The translations under genes and the position numbers were made by a program. A DNA stretch of 64,000 bases from Bacillota bacterium (lineage in GTDB: Bacteria; Bacillota; Sulfobacillia; JACIYH01), in assembly GCA_030019365.1 (NCBI GenBank), contig JASEFA010000002.1:121525-185524 (forward strand). The letters run 5' to 3'. The notes under the pieces were generated by a model. The model saw nothing but the letters and a program-made list of their open reading frames with translations, did no database searches and was not told the DNA's origin. Positions 53,815 to 63,427 of the stretch are shown piece after piece. Position 1 is the first letter of the stretch. Each line of letters opens with the position of its first letter.

Positions 53815-54834
53815 GTGGAGTTGGCTGAGCCCGAAGGGTTGCGCCTGGAGGAAACGCCAGCCGGGCGTTTTACCCGCTATGCAGGACGTGAGGCCCTGCT
53901 GCTCGAGACGGGGCTCGCGCGAATCCCCAACCGCACGTTCGGTGACGTGGAACTGTCTGTGGACCTTGCCTTTAGCACCCGGACTGGCTTTGGGGGCCTC
54001 GCCTTCAGGGGATCTGATCCCGGAAACTTCGAGCTGTGCTACGTAACACCCCTCGGCAGCGAGGAGGCAGTGCAGTACGATCCTGTGTTCAACGGCTCCA
54101 ACACCTGGCAGGTATACTGCGGGGCTGACCACCTGACGGCGGCACATGTTCCCCGGGGCCGCTGGGTGACGCTGACGGTGTGCGCAGTGGGCAGCAGGGC
54201 CACCGTGTTCCTCGACGGGGTGGAGGTGATGAGGGTTCACGACCTCAAGCACCGGCGCGCAGAGGGTTTCGCAGGCGTGTGGTGTTACAAGCCCTGTTAC
54301 TTCAGCCGCCTGACCGCCAGGCCGGTCAACTCAGGCACATCAGGAACCGAGCCTGTCCGCTACTGGGAGATTTCGCGGAAGTTCCCGGACGATGAGGAGA
54401 TGTCCAAGGAGATCGAGCCGGGGCACTGGCAGCCGGTGGCGACGGAGGAGGACGGCTCGGTGTGCCTGAACCGGCTTCACCGCAAGGAGCCAGGGTGGGA
54501 GTCCGTTTACGCAAGGACGTTCATTGAGTGCGCAGACGATCGCTGCGTCGAGTTCGTGTTGGGGTTCAGCGACGCCTGCGTGGCGAGGGTAAACGGCAAA
54601 GTCGCGTTCAGGGGCAGTAACCTCTGGGGGGACACCGACACCGGCAGGCTCAGCTGGAAGCCCGCCCGGTTCCACGTGCGGATGCGGCGCGGTCACAACG
54701 AGGTTCTGCTGAAAGTTGCGGAACGGGATTTCTTCGGGTGGGGGTTCCGCCTGTCAGTACCGGACCCGAGCGGCGCGTTGAGAGTGAGGCACCACGAGAT
54801 GTCGCTCGGAACGATGCTCGGAGACGCTCCGTAG
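53815..54834 (+). CDS. concanavalin-like (LamG/DUF1080-type) domain protein
   Basis: 339 aa from GTG 53815, with GGAGGG about eight bases upstream; upstream frame sequence is not protein-like. The N-terminal ~170 residues are a beta-sandwich: TFGDVELSVDLAFSTRTGFG, FRGSDPGNFELCYVTPLGSE and GRWVTLTVCAVGSRATVFLD. This matches 3-keto-disaccharide-hydrolase/LamG-type modules. A second beta-domain (RTFIECADDRCVEFVLGFSD, ARVNGKVAFRGSNLWG) resembles galactose-binding folds of glycosidases. No signal peptide or catalytic domain is visible, so it is likely a carbohydrate-binding protein. It is unrelated in theme to the defence genes on either side. Confidence 0.7.
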   Translation: MELAEPEGLRLEETPAGRFTRYAGREALLLETGLARIPNRTFGDVELSVDLAFSTRTGFGGLAFRGSDPGNFELCYVTPLGSEEAVQYDPVFNGSNTWQVYCGADHLTAAHVPRGRWVTLTVCAVGSRATVFLDGVEVMRVHDLKHRRAEGFAGVWCYKPCYFSRLTARPVNSGTSGTEPVRYWEISRKFPDDEEMSKEIEPGHWQPVATEEDGSVCLNRLHRKEPGWESVYARTFIECADDRCVEFVLGFSDACVARVNGKVAFRGSNLWGDTDTGRLSWKPARFHVRMRRGHNEVLLKVAERDFFGWGFRLSVPDPSGALRVRHHEMSLGTMLGDAP

Positions 54835-55013
54835 GGGGAGCCAGGTCGGACCGGAGGGCGTAACATGTCGCGAGCTGGAATGCTCGCGGACCGGCTAGTG
54901 CGGCTGGGCACCGAGTTGGGAGTTGAGGGTATTGGAGCCGTTCCGATACGGTCTTTCCCGCTCCGAACGGGAGGAGGCCCCTCAGGGTGTCAAGGTTGTG
55001 GGTTCTGGGGAAA

Positions 55014-55172
55014 TCAATTTGCAGGAAGGGCCGCCAGTTCCTGCTCGAGCTTTCCCACCCGCTCCTTGAGCTGGTTGACGTCGTTCTGCATGGCCGAACC
55101 GGTGCAACCCGCGCCGGCGAGCAGCAGGACGAGCATAAGCAGCGCTACCGGGGCCGCAAGTACTGCCCGCAT
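55014..55172 (-). CDS. small lipoprotein with coiled coil
   Basis: 52 aa: a hydrophobic signal ending in the lipobox LLAGAGC (cysteine at 23), then a short heptad-like segment NQLKERVGKLEQELAALP. Such tiny outer-leaflet lipoproteins occur in many Bacillota. ATG 55172 is used; GTG 55187 lies closer to the GAGGGGG stretch. The function is unknown. Confidence 0.6.
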   Translation of the reverse strand: MRAVLAAPVALLMLVLLLAGAGCTGSAMQNDVNQLKERVGKLEQELAALPAN

Positions 55173-55348
55173 CCGTTGCAGGGGCACCACCCCCTCGCTG
55201 TTATTCTATACCGGGAGCGTCTCGCCTCTCCGGGTTACCGCCCCCCCTGGTCACCACGGCGTGGTCGGAGGGAGCACCACGTGATACAATGCGAGGGCAT
55301 GGGCGAGGGCAGGTAACTCAAGCTGGATTTTTCCGTAGCTGCGCCAGT

Positions 55349-55744
55349 CTAGCCCTCCATCATCTCGATGGCTCCGGCCTCGACGAAACCCGCAGTGCCG
55401 TCGGAGAGACGCACGTGGGCGAACCCGTCTTCTTCGCGGACGACCTCGACCACTTCGCCGGCGGGGACCTCCCTTATGACGCGGGCGCCCGGCATGGGGA
55501 ACTCCCGCACGATAATGCGCACGCGTATGCGCGCACGCAGGCGGCGCACCGGGCAGGGTCCGCCGATCTCTCCCAGGACCCACCGGAGGGCGGTAATCTG
55601 CGATTGTTGCAGGGTGCGCACGCGCTCCAGACACGCCCGCTGGGAGAGGGTGGGGGCCCGGCGCACGAGGTCGTCATAATCCTCCGCCAAGTCCTGCTCG
55701 ATGCGCAGCACGCGCCGCACCGCATCGGTGAACGCGGTTGACAT
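55349..55744 (-). CDS. SH3b-domain protein
   Basis: 131 aa from ATG 55744 with GAGGTG upstream. The first ~60 residues are helical (FTDAVRRVLRIEQDLAEDYD, ferritin-like spacing). The C-terminal ~55 residues are a bacterial SH3 barrel: IREVPAGEVVEVVREEDGFA followed by HVRLSDGTAGFVEAG. There is no signal peptide. SH3b domains typically bind cell wall or peptides. The role is unknown. Confidence 0.65.
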   Translation of the reverse strand: MSTAFTDAVRRVLRIEQDLAEDYDDLVRRAPTLSQRACLERVRTLQQSQITALRWVLGEIGGPCPVRRLRARIRVRIIVREFPMPGARVIREVPAGEVVEVVREEDGFAHVRLSDGTAGFVEAGAIEMMEG

Positions 55745-55946
55745 TTGGCATTATCACCTCGTCCCCATCCTATGCCGGGCACCCGCCGGACGTCCCGTCG
55801 TGGGGCTCCCGCACACCCGGTAACATAAGTCAACGCCCGAGGGAGTGACGGTGGGCCACGCACCGGTGTATTCCCCCTCGTACCGGGAGCACACCCACGG
55901 TGGGGTGCAGCCGCGCGGTCCCGTGCGGCGGGGTCGGGCCGGAACC

Positions 55947-56499
55947 CTAGCGCGAGAAACCCGCGATAGGCCACGCATTGCCGCGGCCTACGAAGGAGAT
56001 GGTGACACCGGCGGCCGGCCCGTCGAGGATGGTCAGAGGGCCCGCCGTCTCCGCGGCCGGATCCGGGAAGCTGAGCATCCAGCGCTGGCCCAACGGAAGC
56101 TGCAGCAGCCCCAGCCGGCGCCCCTCATCTACCAGAACCGCATCCGCCACCAGTTCCCGCGCCCGCGCCTCCGTCCCCGTGCTGAGGGCCGCCACGAACT
56201 CCACCAGGGTGGCGTAGGCGCGCGCGTCTCCCGCCCTCACCTGGGCCAGCGCCAGGCAGTACCACTGTGGCCCGCACGTCGGGGTGCTCGCGGGTCCTCT
56301 GCGCGTAAAAGTCCACCACTACGGGGTAGTAGGTGCAATAGGTGTCCGGGGCGGGCGCGAACCGTCCCTCGTACCACCGGTATACCTCCATCGAAAAGGC
56401 ATCGCCCGCATCCTTGGTCCACACCGCCAATTCGCAGCACCCATCCCGATCATAGGTGCGATCGAAGTCGACCACGTTCAGGCGGTGATATCCCTGCTG
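55947..56499 (-). pseudogene. remnant of FG-GAP/VCBS-like secreted protein
   Basis: The upper frame (to about 56250) has NVVDFDRTYDRDGCCELAVW and VYRWYEGRFAPAPDTYCTYY, a calcium-loop style propeller repeat. A frameshift near 56240-56270 leads to RAYATLVEFVAALSTGTEAR, LLQLPLGQRWMLSFPDPAAE and the C terminus ISFVGRGNAWPIAGFSR at 55947. The N terminus is missing and is replaced by the helicase scrap upstream. A related C-terminal fragment lies at 53100. Confidence 0.5.
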
Positions 56500-56503
56500 C
56501 GTA

Positions 56504-56809
56504 GTAAGGGGAAAGATCCAGGACGGCGGCGGGCACTTTCTCCCCCAGGTCCCCCTGTACTGCAAGCGTGACCGTCAAGCTCTGCACGCCAGCTACGGGG
56601 GCTTCCCATGACCGATCGCCCACACGGACGCGGGCTGGAGTGTCATCCAGCACCGTGAGTTCAAGAGGAGCGTTGAAGCTGTACAGGTAGCGGCCCGCGA
56701 CCGTACCCTCGCGAACACCTCCGCAGAGCGGAACCTGCTGCGACCCGCCGTCCCCCTTGACGGCCTCGATCTCTTCGGCGAGGGCGACGATCATCTCTCT
56801 CGTTGTCAC
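56504..56809 (-). pseudogene. N-terminal remnant of a UPF1/Dna2-like helicase
   Basis: From GTG 56809: TTREMIVALAEEIEAVKGDG, RYLYSFNAPLELTVLDDTPA, RVRVGDRSWEAPVAGVQSLT and TLAVQGDLGEKVPAAVLDLS. The 'DDTPxRxRVGxR ... DLGExVPxAxL' pattern is that of the N-terminal barrel of superfamily I helicases. The coding sequence breaks off after LSPYY, where the propeller remnant begins. The first 30 residues repeat the fragment at 47196-47411. Confidence 0.5.
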
Positions 56810-56993
56810 TTCATATTCTTGCTCATCGTACGGGGCTGACGCCGCCCGCCCCTGCCCGGGTGGGGGCCCCGACCGCTGCGAGGGAGCCCCCTCCGGGCCC
56901 CATCACCTGACCGCATGCGGCGCAGTTTTTTGAGACGCACCGTGCAGAGCGCGGGTCAACAACCTGCGCTCTGCCCTTGACGCCCACTCCCCC

Positions 56994-59768
56994 CTACGTG
57001 CCAAGTCCCATGCGGGCGGCGAACTCTTTCTCGGAGATCTCCAGTCGGCTCGTGGGCACCAGTACGGAATCGGCCAGTTCGCGTTTCTCCCTGAGCAGTT
57101 CGTCCAGGATCACGTCCGCCGTTTTGAACTGGGGATGGGTCAAGATGGGGTAGTGGACGTGCACCGCCCGCGACTGACCAATCCGGTGCACGCGCGCGGT
57201 CGCCTGGCTCTCCACGGCCGGGTTCCACCAGCGCACGTAGTGGATCACGTGGTTCGCGCCCGTAATGTTGAGGCCCACCCCGCCCGCCTTGGGCGAGATT
57301 ATCATGGCCCCGAAGTCCGGCTGCCGGTTGAAGCGCTCAACCATGTCCAGCCGGTTTTGAGTCTCTCCGTTCAGGATGAAGCATTCCGGGAGTTTGTACC
57401 GCCACATGAACACCCGCTTCAAAATGCGCTGCATGTTTCGGAGGTGGCAAAAGACCACCACCTTTTCTCCCTGAGCGGCCACCTCATCCATGAGGCGCAA
57501 GGTGAGCTGGAGTTTGCTGGAGCGACGAACCGTTTGGCCGGGGTCTAAAGGCAGGCTTCCATTGGCCGGCAGGTCGGGATGGGCACAGATATCGAGAAGG
57601 CGCCTTATGGCCACCAGTGGTTCCATCTCCCTCGCCCGGACCCTGGCGAGAACGTCCAGGTACAGTTCGGTCTCCAGGTCGGTCATCTCGGCCGTCCACT
57701 CGTGCTCGCTGATTGCCGGTAAGTTCTCGAGCACCTCTTTCTTGGTCCGGCGGAGGTAGATGGGAATCAGCCTCTCAAACAGGCGCGACTCCACGGCCCC
57801 CTTCTCCGCCGGGGCAGCCCTGGCCAGGGGAAGCTCGAACTCAGACCGGAACTCCCGGTAGCTGCCCAGCAGCCCTGGCTGCACGAAATCCCCTATACAC
57901 CACAACTCGCTCAGGCTGTTTTCCACCGGGGTCCCGGTCAGGCCCAGGCGAATGGTGGCCTTGAGTGCTTTAGCGACCTGCGTTGCCATGGCGGTGTAGT
58001 TCTTGATCTTCTGGGCTTCGTCGCAGACCACCACCCGCCAGTCGGCCTGACCCAGCAACAACTGGTCTCTCACCAGGGTCTCGTAGCTTGTGAAAACCAG
58101 GTCGGCCCTGCTGATGGAATCGAGATCCTTCAACCGATTGGGCCCCAGGTGTTTGTAGCAAATCACCGGGGGGAGGCAACGCTCCAACTCCGCCACCCAG
58201 TTGTCGATGATGGCCAGCGGTGCCACCACTAGGGAGGGCCTGAGTTGCCCCCGCTCGTGGAGGTGGCACAGAAAGGCCAGTGTCTGAATGGTTTTCCCCA
58301 GACCCATCTCGTCGGCCAGCAGACACCCCAGCTTGCGCAGGCGCTGCCGCCTCATCCAGGCGTATCCGGCCCGCTGGAACGGTCGTAACTCCAGCTTAAA
58401 TGCTGCGGGGACAGCATCACCGGCTTCGACCTCAGTCTCCAGCTTTGCCTTCTCCTCAACCAGAGTTGGGCTGTACTCCAGGTCGACGACGTTCTCGAAG
58501 ATCTCCAGGACGTACGGGAGGCGGGTAACGTCGACACGGCTTGCAGGGGCCAGGCGTCTGAGCTTGTCGTCGCCCGCCAGGAAGGTTTGCATCGAGGCCG
58601 GTAAGTGTATCCACTTGCCGTTCCACTCCACATACTCCTGACCCGACTGCAGCGCTTTCTCGGCTATGTCGCGAAACTCGCTCATGGGTATGTCGATATC
58701 CTCACCCAGGTCCGACACATCCCTGAGCCTGACACCCGTATGCACGTCAAACCAGCCCCTGCCGCTGGGGTTGGCCGAAATGAAGGGCTGGGCCCGGTAA
58801 ACGCGGAGCGCCAATCCCTTGACCCGATCGCTGAAATCGGTCAGGTCAAGATCGAGATCCTCGGGGAGGAAGGCAGCCGGGTTCTGGACGAACCTGGCCG
58901 CCTCAGGTCCCCGCAGGACCCGGTTTCTGCGCACAGCCCGCAGCTGGTCCACCACCTTGTCTCCCACGAAGACTCGGATGCGCCTCCGGCCATCGCGCGA
59001 GATACACGTGCCATACTTCCTGCCCGGGGGAAGCACGGTGTCCAGTTGCTGGTTTACTTCTGGCGGCACACCCCGCAGGACGGGCCTGAGCCCAATCGTG
59101 CCGGGTGCCGGGCTGCTCACGTCCGCGCTCACCTTATCGGGGAAGAGGTACTCTTCCCGTTCTAGATAGGGGTCGAGCCTGGCCCCTGCTTGCAGAGCCC
59201 TGGTCCGTACCCTGGCAACGTACTCGACCTGCCTCGCCATGTGTCCCGCCCATGCGACCGGCCTATCCGCGAGCGCTTCCAGCAGGACCAACACCTCGGG
59301 GGGTAGCAGCACGGCAACCTCGCCCCGCACCATCACGCATCCCCGGCGTTCCCACGATGCGTCGAGGTAGCCGTGTTCCGGGTGGCGCAGGACGCACTGG
59401 ATCTGGAAATGAGGCTGGCCTACCGCCCCCACCGAGCGCAGGGATACGTCCACACCCGCGCGTTCGGGAAGTCCCAGGCCGCGGCGCACCTCCGGGTCGA
59501 GGCCATAGAGCTTATCGTACGAGAGGATGTAGGCCCCCTCGCGGTCGGCCAGCTCGCCGCTCATCCACAGGTCTTCCAGGCATTCAAGCTGGGTAATGCA
59601 GCTTTGCCGGAGCAGGTCACGCAGAGACATGTAGGGTCCGAAGTTGATCGGAAAACAGAGGGTGACACGGTCGGTCCCCTTGGTCACGTGAATGGCGAAC
59701 GCGACTCCATCCTGCTTGTAAGACCTCTGTATCCCCAGGGCATCTCGCGTCGATCCCAATCTGAGCAT
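56994..59768 (-). CDS. zorD: Zorya protein ZorD (SNF2-type helicase)
   Basis: 924 aa. The C-terminal half is a SNF2 motor: Walker A DEMGLGKT (486-493), DEAQ box (583-586), LTGTPVENSLSELW, SPKAGGVGLNITGANHVIHY and RVHRIGQ. The N-terminal ~450 residues are unassigned. In type I Zorya, ZorD is a helicase/nuclease effector that acts on phage DNA after the ZorAB motor senses infection. I see no separate C-terminal nuclease domain; any nuclease activity would have to lie in the N-terminal part. It begins 18 bases after zorC stops. Confidence 0.9.
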   Translation of the reverse strand: MLRLGSTRDALGIQRSYKQDGVAFAIHVTKGTDRVTLCFPINFGPYMSLRDLLRQSCITQLECLEDLWMSGELADREGAYILSYDKLYGLDPEVRRGLGLPERAGVDVSLRSVGAVGQPHFQIQCVLRHPEHGYLDASWERRGCVMVRGEVAVLLPPEVLVLLEALADRPVAWAGHMARQVEYVARVRTRALQAGARLDPYLEREEYLFPDKVSADVSSPAPGTIGLRPVLRGVPPEVNQQLDTVLPPGRKYGTCISRDGRRRIRVFVGDKVVDQLRAVRRNRVLRGPEAARFVQNPAAFLPEDLDLDLTDFSDRVKGLALRVYRAQPFISANPSGRGWFDVHTGVRLRDVSDLGEDIDIPMSEFRDIAEKALQSGQEYVEWNGKWIHLPASMQTFLAGDDKLRRLAPASRVDVTRLPYVLEIFENVVDLEYSPTLVEEKAKLETEVEAGDAVPAAFKLELRPFQRAGYAWMRRQRLRKLGCLLADEMGLGKTIQTLAFLCHLHERGQLRPSLVVAPLAIIDNWVAELERCLPPVICYKHLGPNRLKDLDSISRADLVFTSYETLVRDQLLLGQADWRVVVCDEAQKIKNYTAMATQVAKALKATIRLGLTGTPVENSLSELWCIGDFVQPGLLGSYREFRSEFELPLARAAPAEKGAVESRLFERLIPIYLRRTKKEVLENLPAISEHEWTAEMTDLETELYLDVLARVRAREMEPLVAIRRLLDICAHPDLPANGSLPLDPGQTVRRSSKLQLTLRLMDEVAAQGEKVVVFCHLRNMQRILKRVFMWRYKLPECFILNGETQNRLDMVERFNRQPDFGAMIISPKAGGVGLNITGANHVIHYVRWWNPAVESQATARVHRIGQSRAVHVHYPILTHPQFKTADVILDELLREKRELADSVLVPTSRLEISEKEFAARMGLGT

Positions 59769-59786
59769 TCAGCGCCCGCCCCCGTC

Positions 59787-60968
59787 TCAGAGGATTTGCT
59801 CGAGCGTCTCATCGGCTACCAGTTCCCACCATCCGCGGTGTTCAATCCTGTCCACGCACCGCTCGCGGTACTTGAGGTCCTGTGGTCTCCACAGGGTGCG
59901 CCAGCGGAGGTGGTCCTGGTAAATCGCCTTCCACACCTCGTGGGTGTACAGGTAGGCGGCGTTGCCCGGTTGCCCGAATTCCACCGCGACCCCGCGCGCA
60001 AAGAACATCACCAGGATGGGAGGGTCATCACGGCGGATTACATCCCGAATCCTGTCGGCCTGTCGCATCCAGTACCGCCAACGGGCCGGATCTCCCGCAA
60101 TCTCATCGAAGAAGAGCCTGAGTTCCGACTCAACGAGCCAGCGCTGGAACTTCCTCCTGGCCCCCTCATCGATCCCCTCCCAGCGCCGGTTGTGGGGGTC
60201 ACCCGGCTTCCCCAGTCTGCTGACAATCAGTGTGGTGACGTCCTCCTGAAAGAACGTGGGCTCCATCTCGAGCAAGTACCGCTCCGTAAACCGCCTGAAG
60301 GGCGGCATCTGAAGCGACCGCGCGTAGGAAGCCAGGACCGCACCGCCCTCCCGCAAGAAGTGCTTCTTGGTCGAACGCAGCACGTAGTGCTGGAGCACCT
60401 CAGCGGCAAGGGGACACTCCCGTTCCACACCCATGTTCCCGACCAGGTCGGGGAACAACAGGTCGTCCGCCGATAGCAGGTAGGAGGCCATTGCTCCCGC
60501 CGGGTCGTCCGTTCGAACGCTCTTCTCCAGAAGGGCCCGGTACCGGTCCGGTAGCTCAGGGCCCGCGCGCTGGGCCAGCGCCTCAGCCAGTAACATGCGG
60601 CACCCGGGGTGTCGTGGGTGACCCTTGAACATCGGCCAGGCATGACCGAGCAGACACCGCTGGCGCCGCCAGATGATGACCTTCGCCACCTTCACGGCCA
60701 CCTCGGCTTCGGGCACCTCCGGCACGGCAAAGAAGAGGGCGGTGATTTCGGGGGCGCTGAGCGACAGTGCGATCTCCCGGAGGGCTTCGTCGGAAGGGGT
60801 GCGCGCAATGGTCTCCAACAGCGATTTCACGTCCACGGATGCGGACTTGTGCCGCCGACGCTCCAATACCGCTGCGGGGCTGTACCGCCGGGATATCTCC
60901 TCCACCGCGGCCTCCAGCTTGGCCGGACGGTAAACGAAACGCCACCGCCGCGCGTCAGGCCACAACAT
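59787..60968 (-). CDS. zorC: Zorya protein ZorC (EH_signature)
   Basis: 393 aa, starting one base after the zorB stop. The sequence is helical throughout, ending in the EH_signature-like stretch RRWEGIDEGARRKFQRWLVE, LRLFFDEIAGDPARWRYWMR and FARGVAVEFGQPGNAAYLY. ZorC binds DNA and works with ZorD in the type I system. Assignment rests on this motif and on its fixed place between zorB and zorD. Confidence 0.9.
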   Translation of the reverse strand: MLWPDARRWRFVYRPAKLEAAVEEISRRYSPAAVLERRRHKSASVDVKSLLETIARTPSDEALREIALSLSAPEITALFFAVPEVPEAEVAVKVAKVIIWRRQRCLLGHAWPMFKGHPRHPGCRMLLAEALAQRAGPELPDRYRALLEKSVRTDDPAGAMASYLLSADDLLFPDLVGNMGVERECPLAAEVLQHYVLRSTKKHFLREGGAVLASYARSLQMPPFRRFTERYLLEMEPTFFQEDVTTLIVSRLGKPGDPHNRRWEGIDEGARRKFQRWLVESELRLFFDEIAGDPARWRYWMRQADRIRDVIRRDDPPILVMFFARGVAVEFGQPGNAAYLYTHEVWKAIYQDHLRWRTLWRPQDLKYRERCVDRIEHRGWWELVADETLEQIL

Positions 60969-60969
60969 G

Positions 60970-61659
60970 TTACTGCCCGTCCTCGCCCAGCAAAGCCTTG
61001 AGTTCCTTGATGAACTCGTCCTCCTTGAGCCGGAAGTGGAACTCCACCCGCCGCAACTTCTGTGGGTCGTCCTCTCCCGGAACCGGGCGTGTGTACGAGC
61101 GGCCGTTGGCCGTTATGTACTCCTGAAGCTTCTGCCGACCGGGGAAGTCGGGGAAATCCTCACTGAAAATGGCCCGGACCACTGCATAGGCACGGCGCTG
61201 GGATAAGTCAAGGTTGTACAGATACGATCCTCGCCGGTCAGTATGACCCTCCACGATCACCTGAGCCAAGTACCCCTCGTACTCGGGCTTCAGGATGGTT
61301 CTTACGTACTTGGGTACGAAGTCCTCGAGGTGAGCCATGCCCTCGGGGGAAATCACATCACTGTCGAAGGCAAAGAAGACGCCGGCCGGGAATGTCACAG
61401 CACCGGTGCCCGGGTCGATTTTCATCTTCAGCTTGCTGTCCTTGAATTCCTCGCTCAAATCGCGGATGAGTTGCGCCCGCACCCCCAGAACACGCTCGAT
61501 GCCTTTCTGCTTTTCCACGACATAGTCGAGCATTACCAGGGTTAGCAGCAGCACGAACATCAGGATGAGGGCAGCCATCACGTCCGAGTATGACATCCAG
61601 TAATCGGCCTTTTCGCTCTCCTTCAACGCCCCCAGCTTTACCCTGGCCGAGGCCCTCAT
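60970..61659 (-). CDS. zorB: Zorya protein ZorB (MotB/OmpA-like)
   Basis: 229 aa, ATG overlapping the zorA stop (ATGA). One membrane helix (about residues 29-46) is preceded by the conserved YSDVMAALILMFV, whose Asp26 is the ion-channel aspartate of MotB-like stators. An OmpA-type peptidoglycan-binding domain follows, with VTFPAGVFFAFDS and VIVEGHTDRRGS (to about residue 145). It forms the membrane motor with five ZorA subunits and anchors it to peptidoglycan. Confidence 0.93.
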   Translation of the reverse strand: MRASARVKLGALKESEKADYWMSYSDVMAALILMFVLLLTLVMLDYVVEKQKGIERVLGVRAQLIRDLSEEFKDSKLKMKIDPGTGAVTFPAGVFFAFDSDVISPEGMAHLEDFVPKYVRTILKPEYEGYLAQVIVEGHTDRRGSYLYNLDLSQRRAYAVVRAIFSEDFPDFPGRQKLQEYITANGRSYTRPVPGEDDPQKLRRVEFHFRLKEDEFIKELKALLGEDGQ

Positions 61660-63371
61660 CTGGTGCCCTCCTCCCGCAGCCCGACGACAGCGATGGCCTG
61701 CGCAACCGTGCGCTCAAACTGGGTGAGCCCACCTGACATCTCTACGACCGATTTCTGCAAGCCGGTCAGGGCCCCTGAGATGTCTGTCACCAGTCGGCGG
61801 AACTGCCCCAACTGACCAGAGATCTGCTCTACGGTCTCGTTCATCTGGCCGAGGGAGCCGGCGAGGTGGGCGGTGGCTCGGGCCAGGTTGTCATCAAAGC
61901 TTTCGAATGTACGCGTCAAACCCGCATGCAAGTTGCTGGCGAACGCCTCTGCACTATGCTCCAGGCTACCGTTCAGGGTGGCAAGCTTCTCGTGGGTTTC
62001 TTCCCACACCTTGGCCAACTGAATAACTCTGGGCTGCATGTCCGTCGACAACCGTGACCAGGTATCGTTCAAGCTGGTCTGGATACCCGCCATGCTCGCA
62101 AGATGCTCGCTAAGCTGCACGTGAAACCCCTGGGCCTGCTCGGCGGCTTCCCGCATTCCCCGCATGGCAGATTCAAGCGATCCGTGAAAGTGACGGAATT
62201 CCTCCGTGTAGGCGCCCAAAACGGACAGCATGTCGCCCACCTTGCCACCTACGCTCTCGTTCAGAATGGCGAACTCCTCCATGCGCTGGGCGAATACCGA
62301 GGCGTCCGCCGTAAGCTTCGTACTGGCGTCCATGAGTTCACGCACCAGCAATGCCAGGTTATCGAACTGGTCCCGCACCTTCCCATCCAGAGCATGCAAG
62401 AACTCGGTCGCCATCTGCTGCACGCCTTCGACCTGTTTCGCCGTTCCCGCCCGGGCAAACTCCTCGACGGCTGCCGCAGTTGCGCGTACGTGGGGCGCGA
62501 GAGAGGTCTCCACCGCCTCGCGGAAGACCGACGCGATTCCGGGCAACGTTTCTGCCAGGGACTTCGTGCTCTTCTCCAGCTCCGGAACCAAAGTTTCCTG
62601 AACCGCGGTGCTGAAGCCTTCCACCAGTTTCGGTAGCAAAGAATCGCTCAGGAAGGTCTTGATCGTGCTGGCGTGCTCCTGCTGGGCCTGCAGCATCTGC
62701 TGCAGGAGTTCCGGCTCCGCCGGCGCCGGAAGCAGCCTCAGGAGGCGGTCATGGAGCTGGTCTACCTCCGCCATGGCCTTTCCCAGGAAGCTACGATCCG
62801 CCCCCAGCCATACAATGGAGCAAGAGATCGCTGCCACGGAGGTATGGAAGGCCACATTCATCCCGCCCAGCAGTGTGTTTATGCTGGTCCGGATATGTTC
62901 TACATCCGCTACCGCCAGACCGCGCAGTCCTACCGATAGCCCCACGAACGTGCCCAGAATCCCAAATGCCGTCAGCATTCCGGGGATCGCCTCGGCCAGC
63001 CTCCTCCGACCCATCCTCTCTATCAGGAAGGTCGCGGGGAAAAAGCCGGTGACGTCGGGATAGCGACTGTCAGTCCACTGAAGGAGCGGGTCGTTCCGCG
63101 CCTGGCGATACGACGCCCAGCACGTGGCCAGGTTTCCCTGGTCGCTCGCGAAGTACTGATCGAGGGCTTCCGCATTGGCGGGCGAGCGAGGGGCCAAATC
63201 TTTGGTGTGGTCGAGAAAGGCCTTGATCTGCCGCCTCAGCCGCCATAGCGGGTTCCAGAAACAGAGCGCTGCAACCCCGGCCCCGCCCAGTGTGACGTAT
63301 ACCCAGATGGACGTAACCTTGCTTAGCCCAACCGACTGAAGCAGGCGGAAGAACCAATCCATGAGGCCCAC
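61656..63371 (-). CDS. zorA: Zorya protein ZorA (MotA/ExbB-like motor with long tail)
   Basis: 571 aa from GTG 63371, which has GGAGG nine bases upstream; ATG 63362 is nearly equivalent. Membrane helices lie at about 20-40, 129-150 (GMLTAFGILGTFVGLSVGLR) and 168-192, followed by a ~370-residue helical tail (200-571), rich in coiled coil. ZorA forms a pentamer around ZorB; the tail projects into the cytoplasm and is thought to signal phage entry to ZorC/ZorD. It is the first gene of the operon. Confidence 0.93.
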   Translation of the reverse strand: MGLMDWFFRLLQSVGLSKVTSIWVYVTLGGAGVAALCFWNPLWRLRRQIKAFLDHTKDLAPRSPANAEALDQYFASDQGNLATCWASYRQARNDPLLQWTDSRYPDVTGFFPATFLIERMGRRRLAEAIPGMLTAFGILGTFVGLSVGLRGLAVADVEHIRTSINTLLGGMNVAFHTSVAAISCSIVWLGADRSFLGKAMAEVDQLHDRLLRLLPAPAEPELLQQMLQAQQEHASTIKTFLSDSLLPKLVEGFSTAVQETLVPELEKSTKSLAETLPGIASVFREAVETSLAPHVRATAAAVEEFARAGTAKQVEGVQQMATEFLHALDGKVRDQFDNLALLVRELMDASTKLTADASVFAQRMEEFAILNESVGGKVGDMLSVLGAYTEEFRHFHGSLESAMRGMREAAEQAQGFHVQLSEHLASMAGIQTSLNDTWSRLSTDMQPRVIQLAKVWEETHEKLATLNGSLEHSAEAFASNLHAGLTRTFESFDDNLARATAHLAGSLGQMNETVEQISGQLGQFRRLVTDISGALTGLQKSVVEMSGGLTQFERTVAQAIAVVGLREEGTR

Positions 63372-63427
63372 GCGCTTCCACCTCCGCGGAAGGTTCCTAC
63401 GGGAGATAAACAATGTCATAGTGTTCG

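Noticed and set aside
56945-56975. Terminator after zorD (GCAGAGCGC stem)
   Set aside because: A 9-bp stem exists but no T-run follows on the minus strand; kept out as unsupported.
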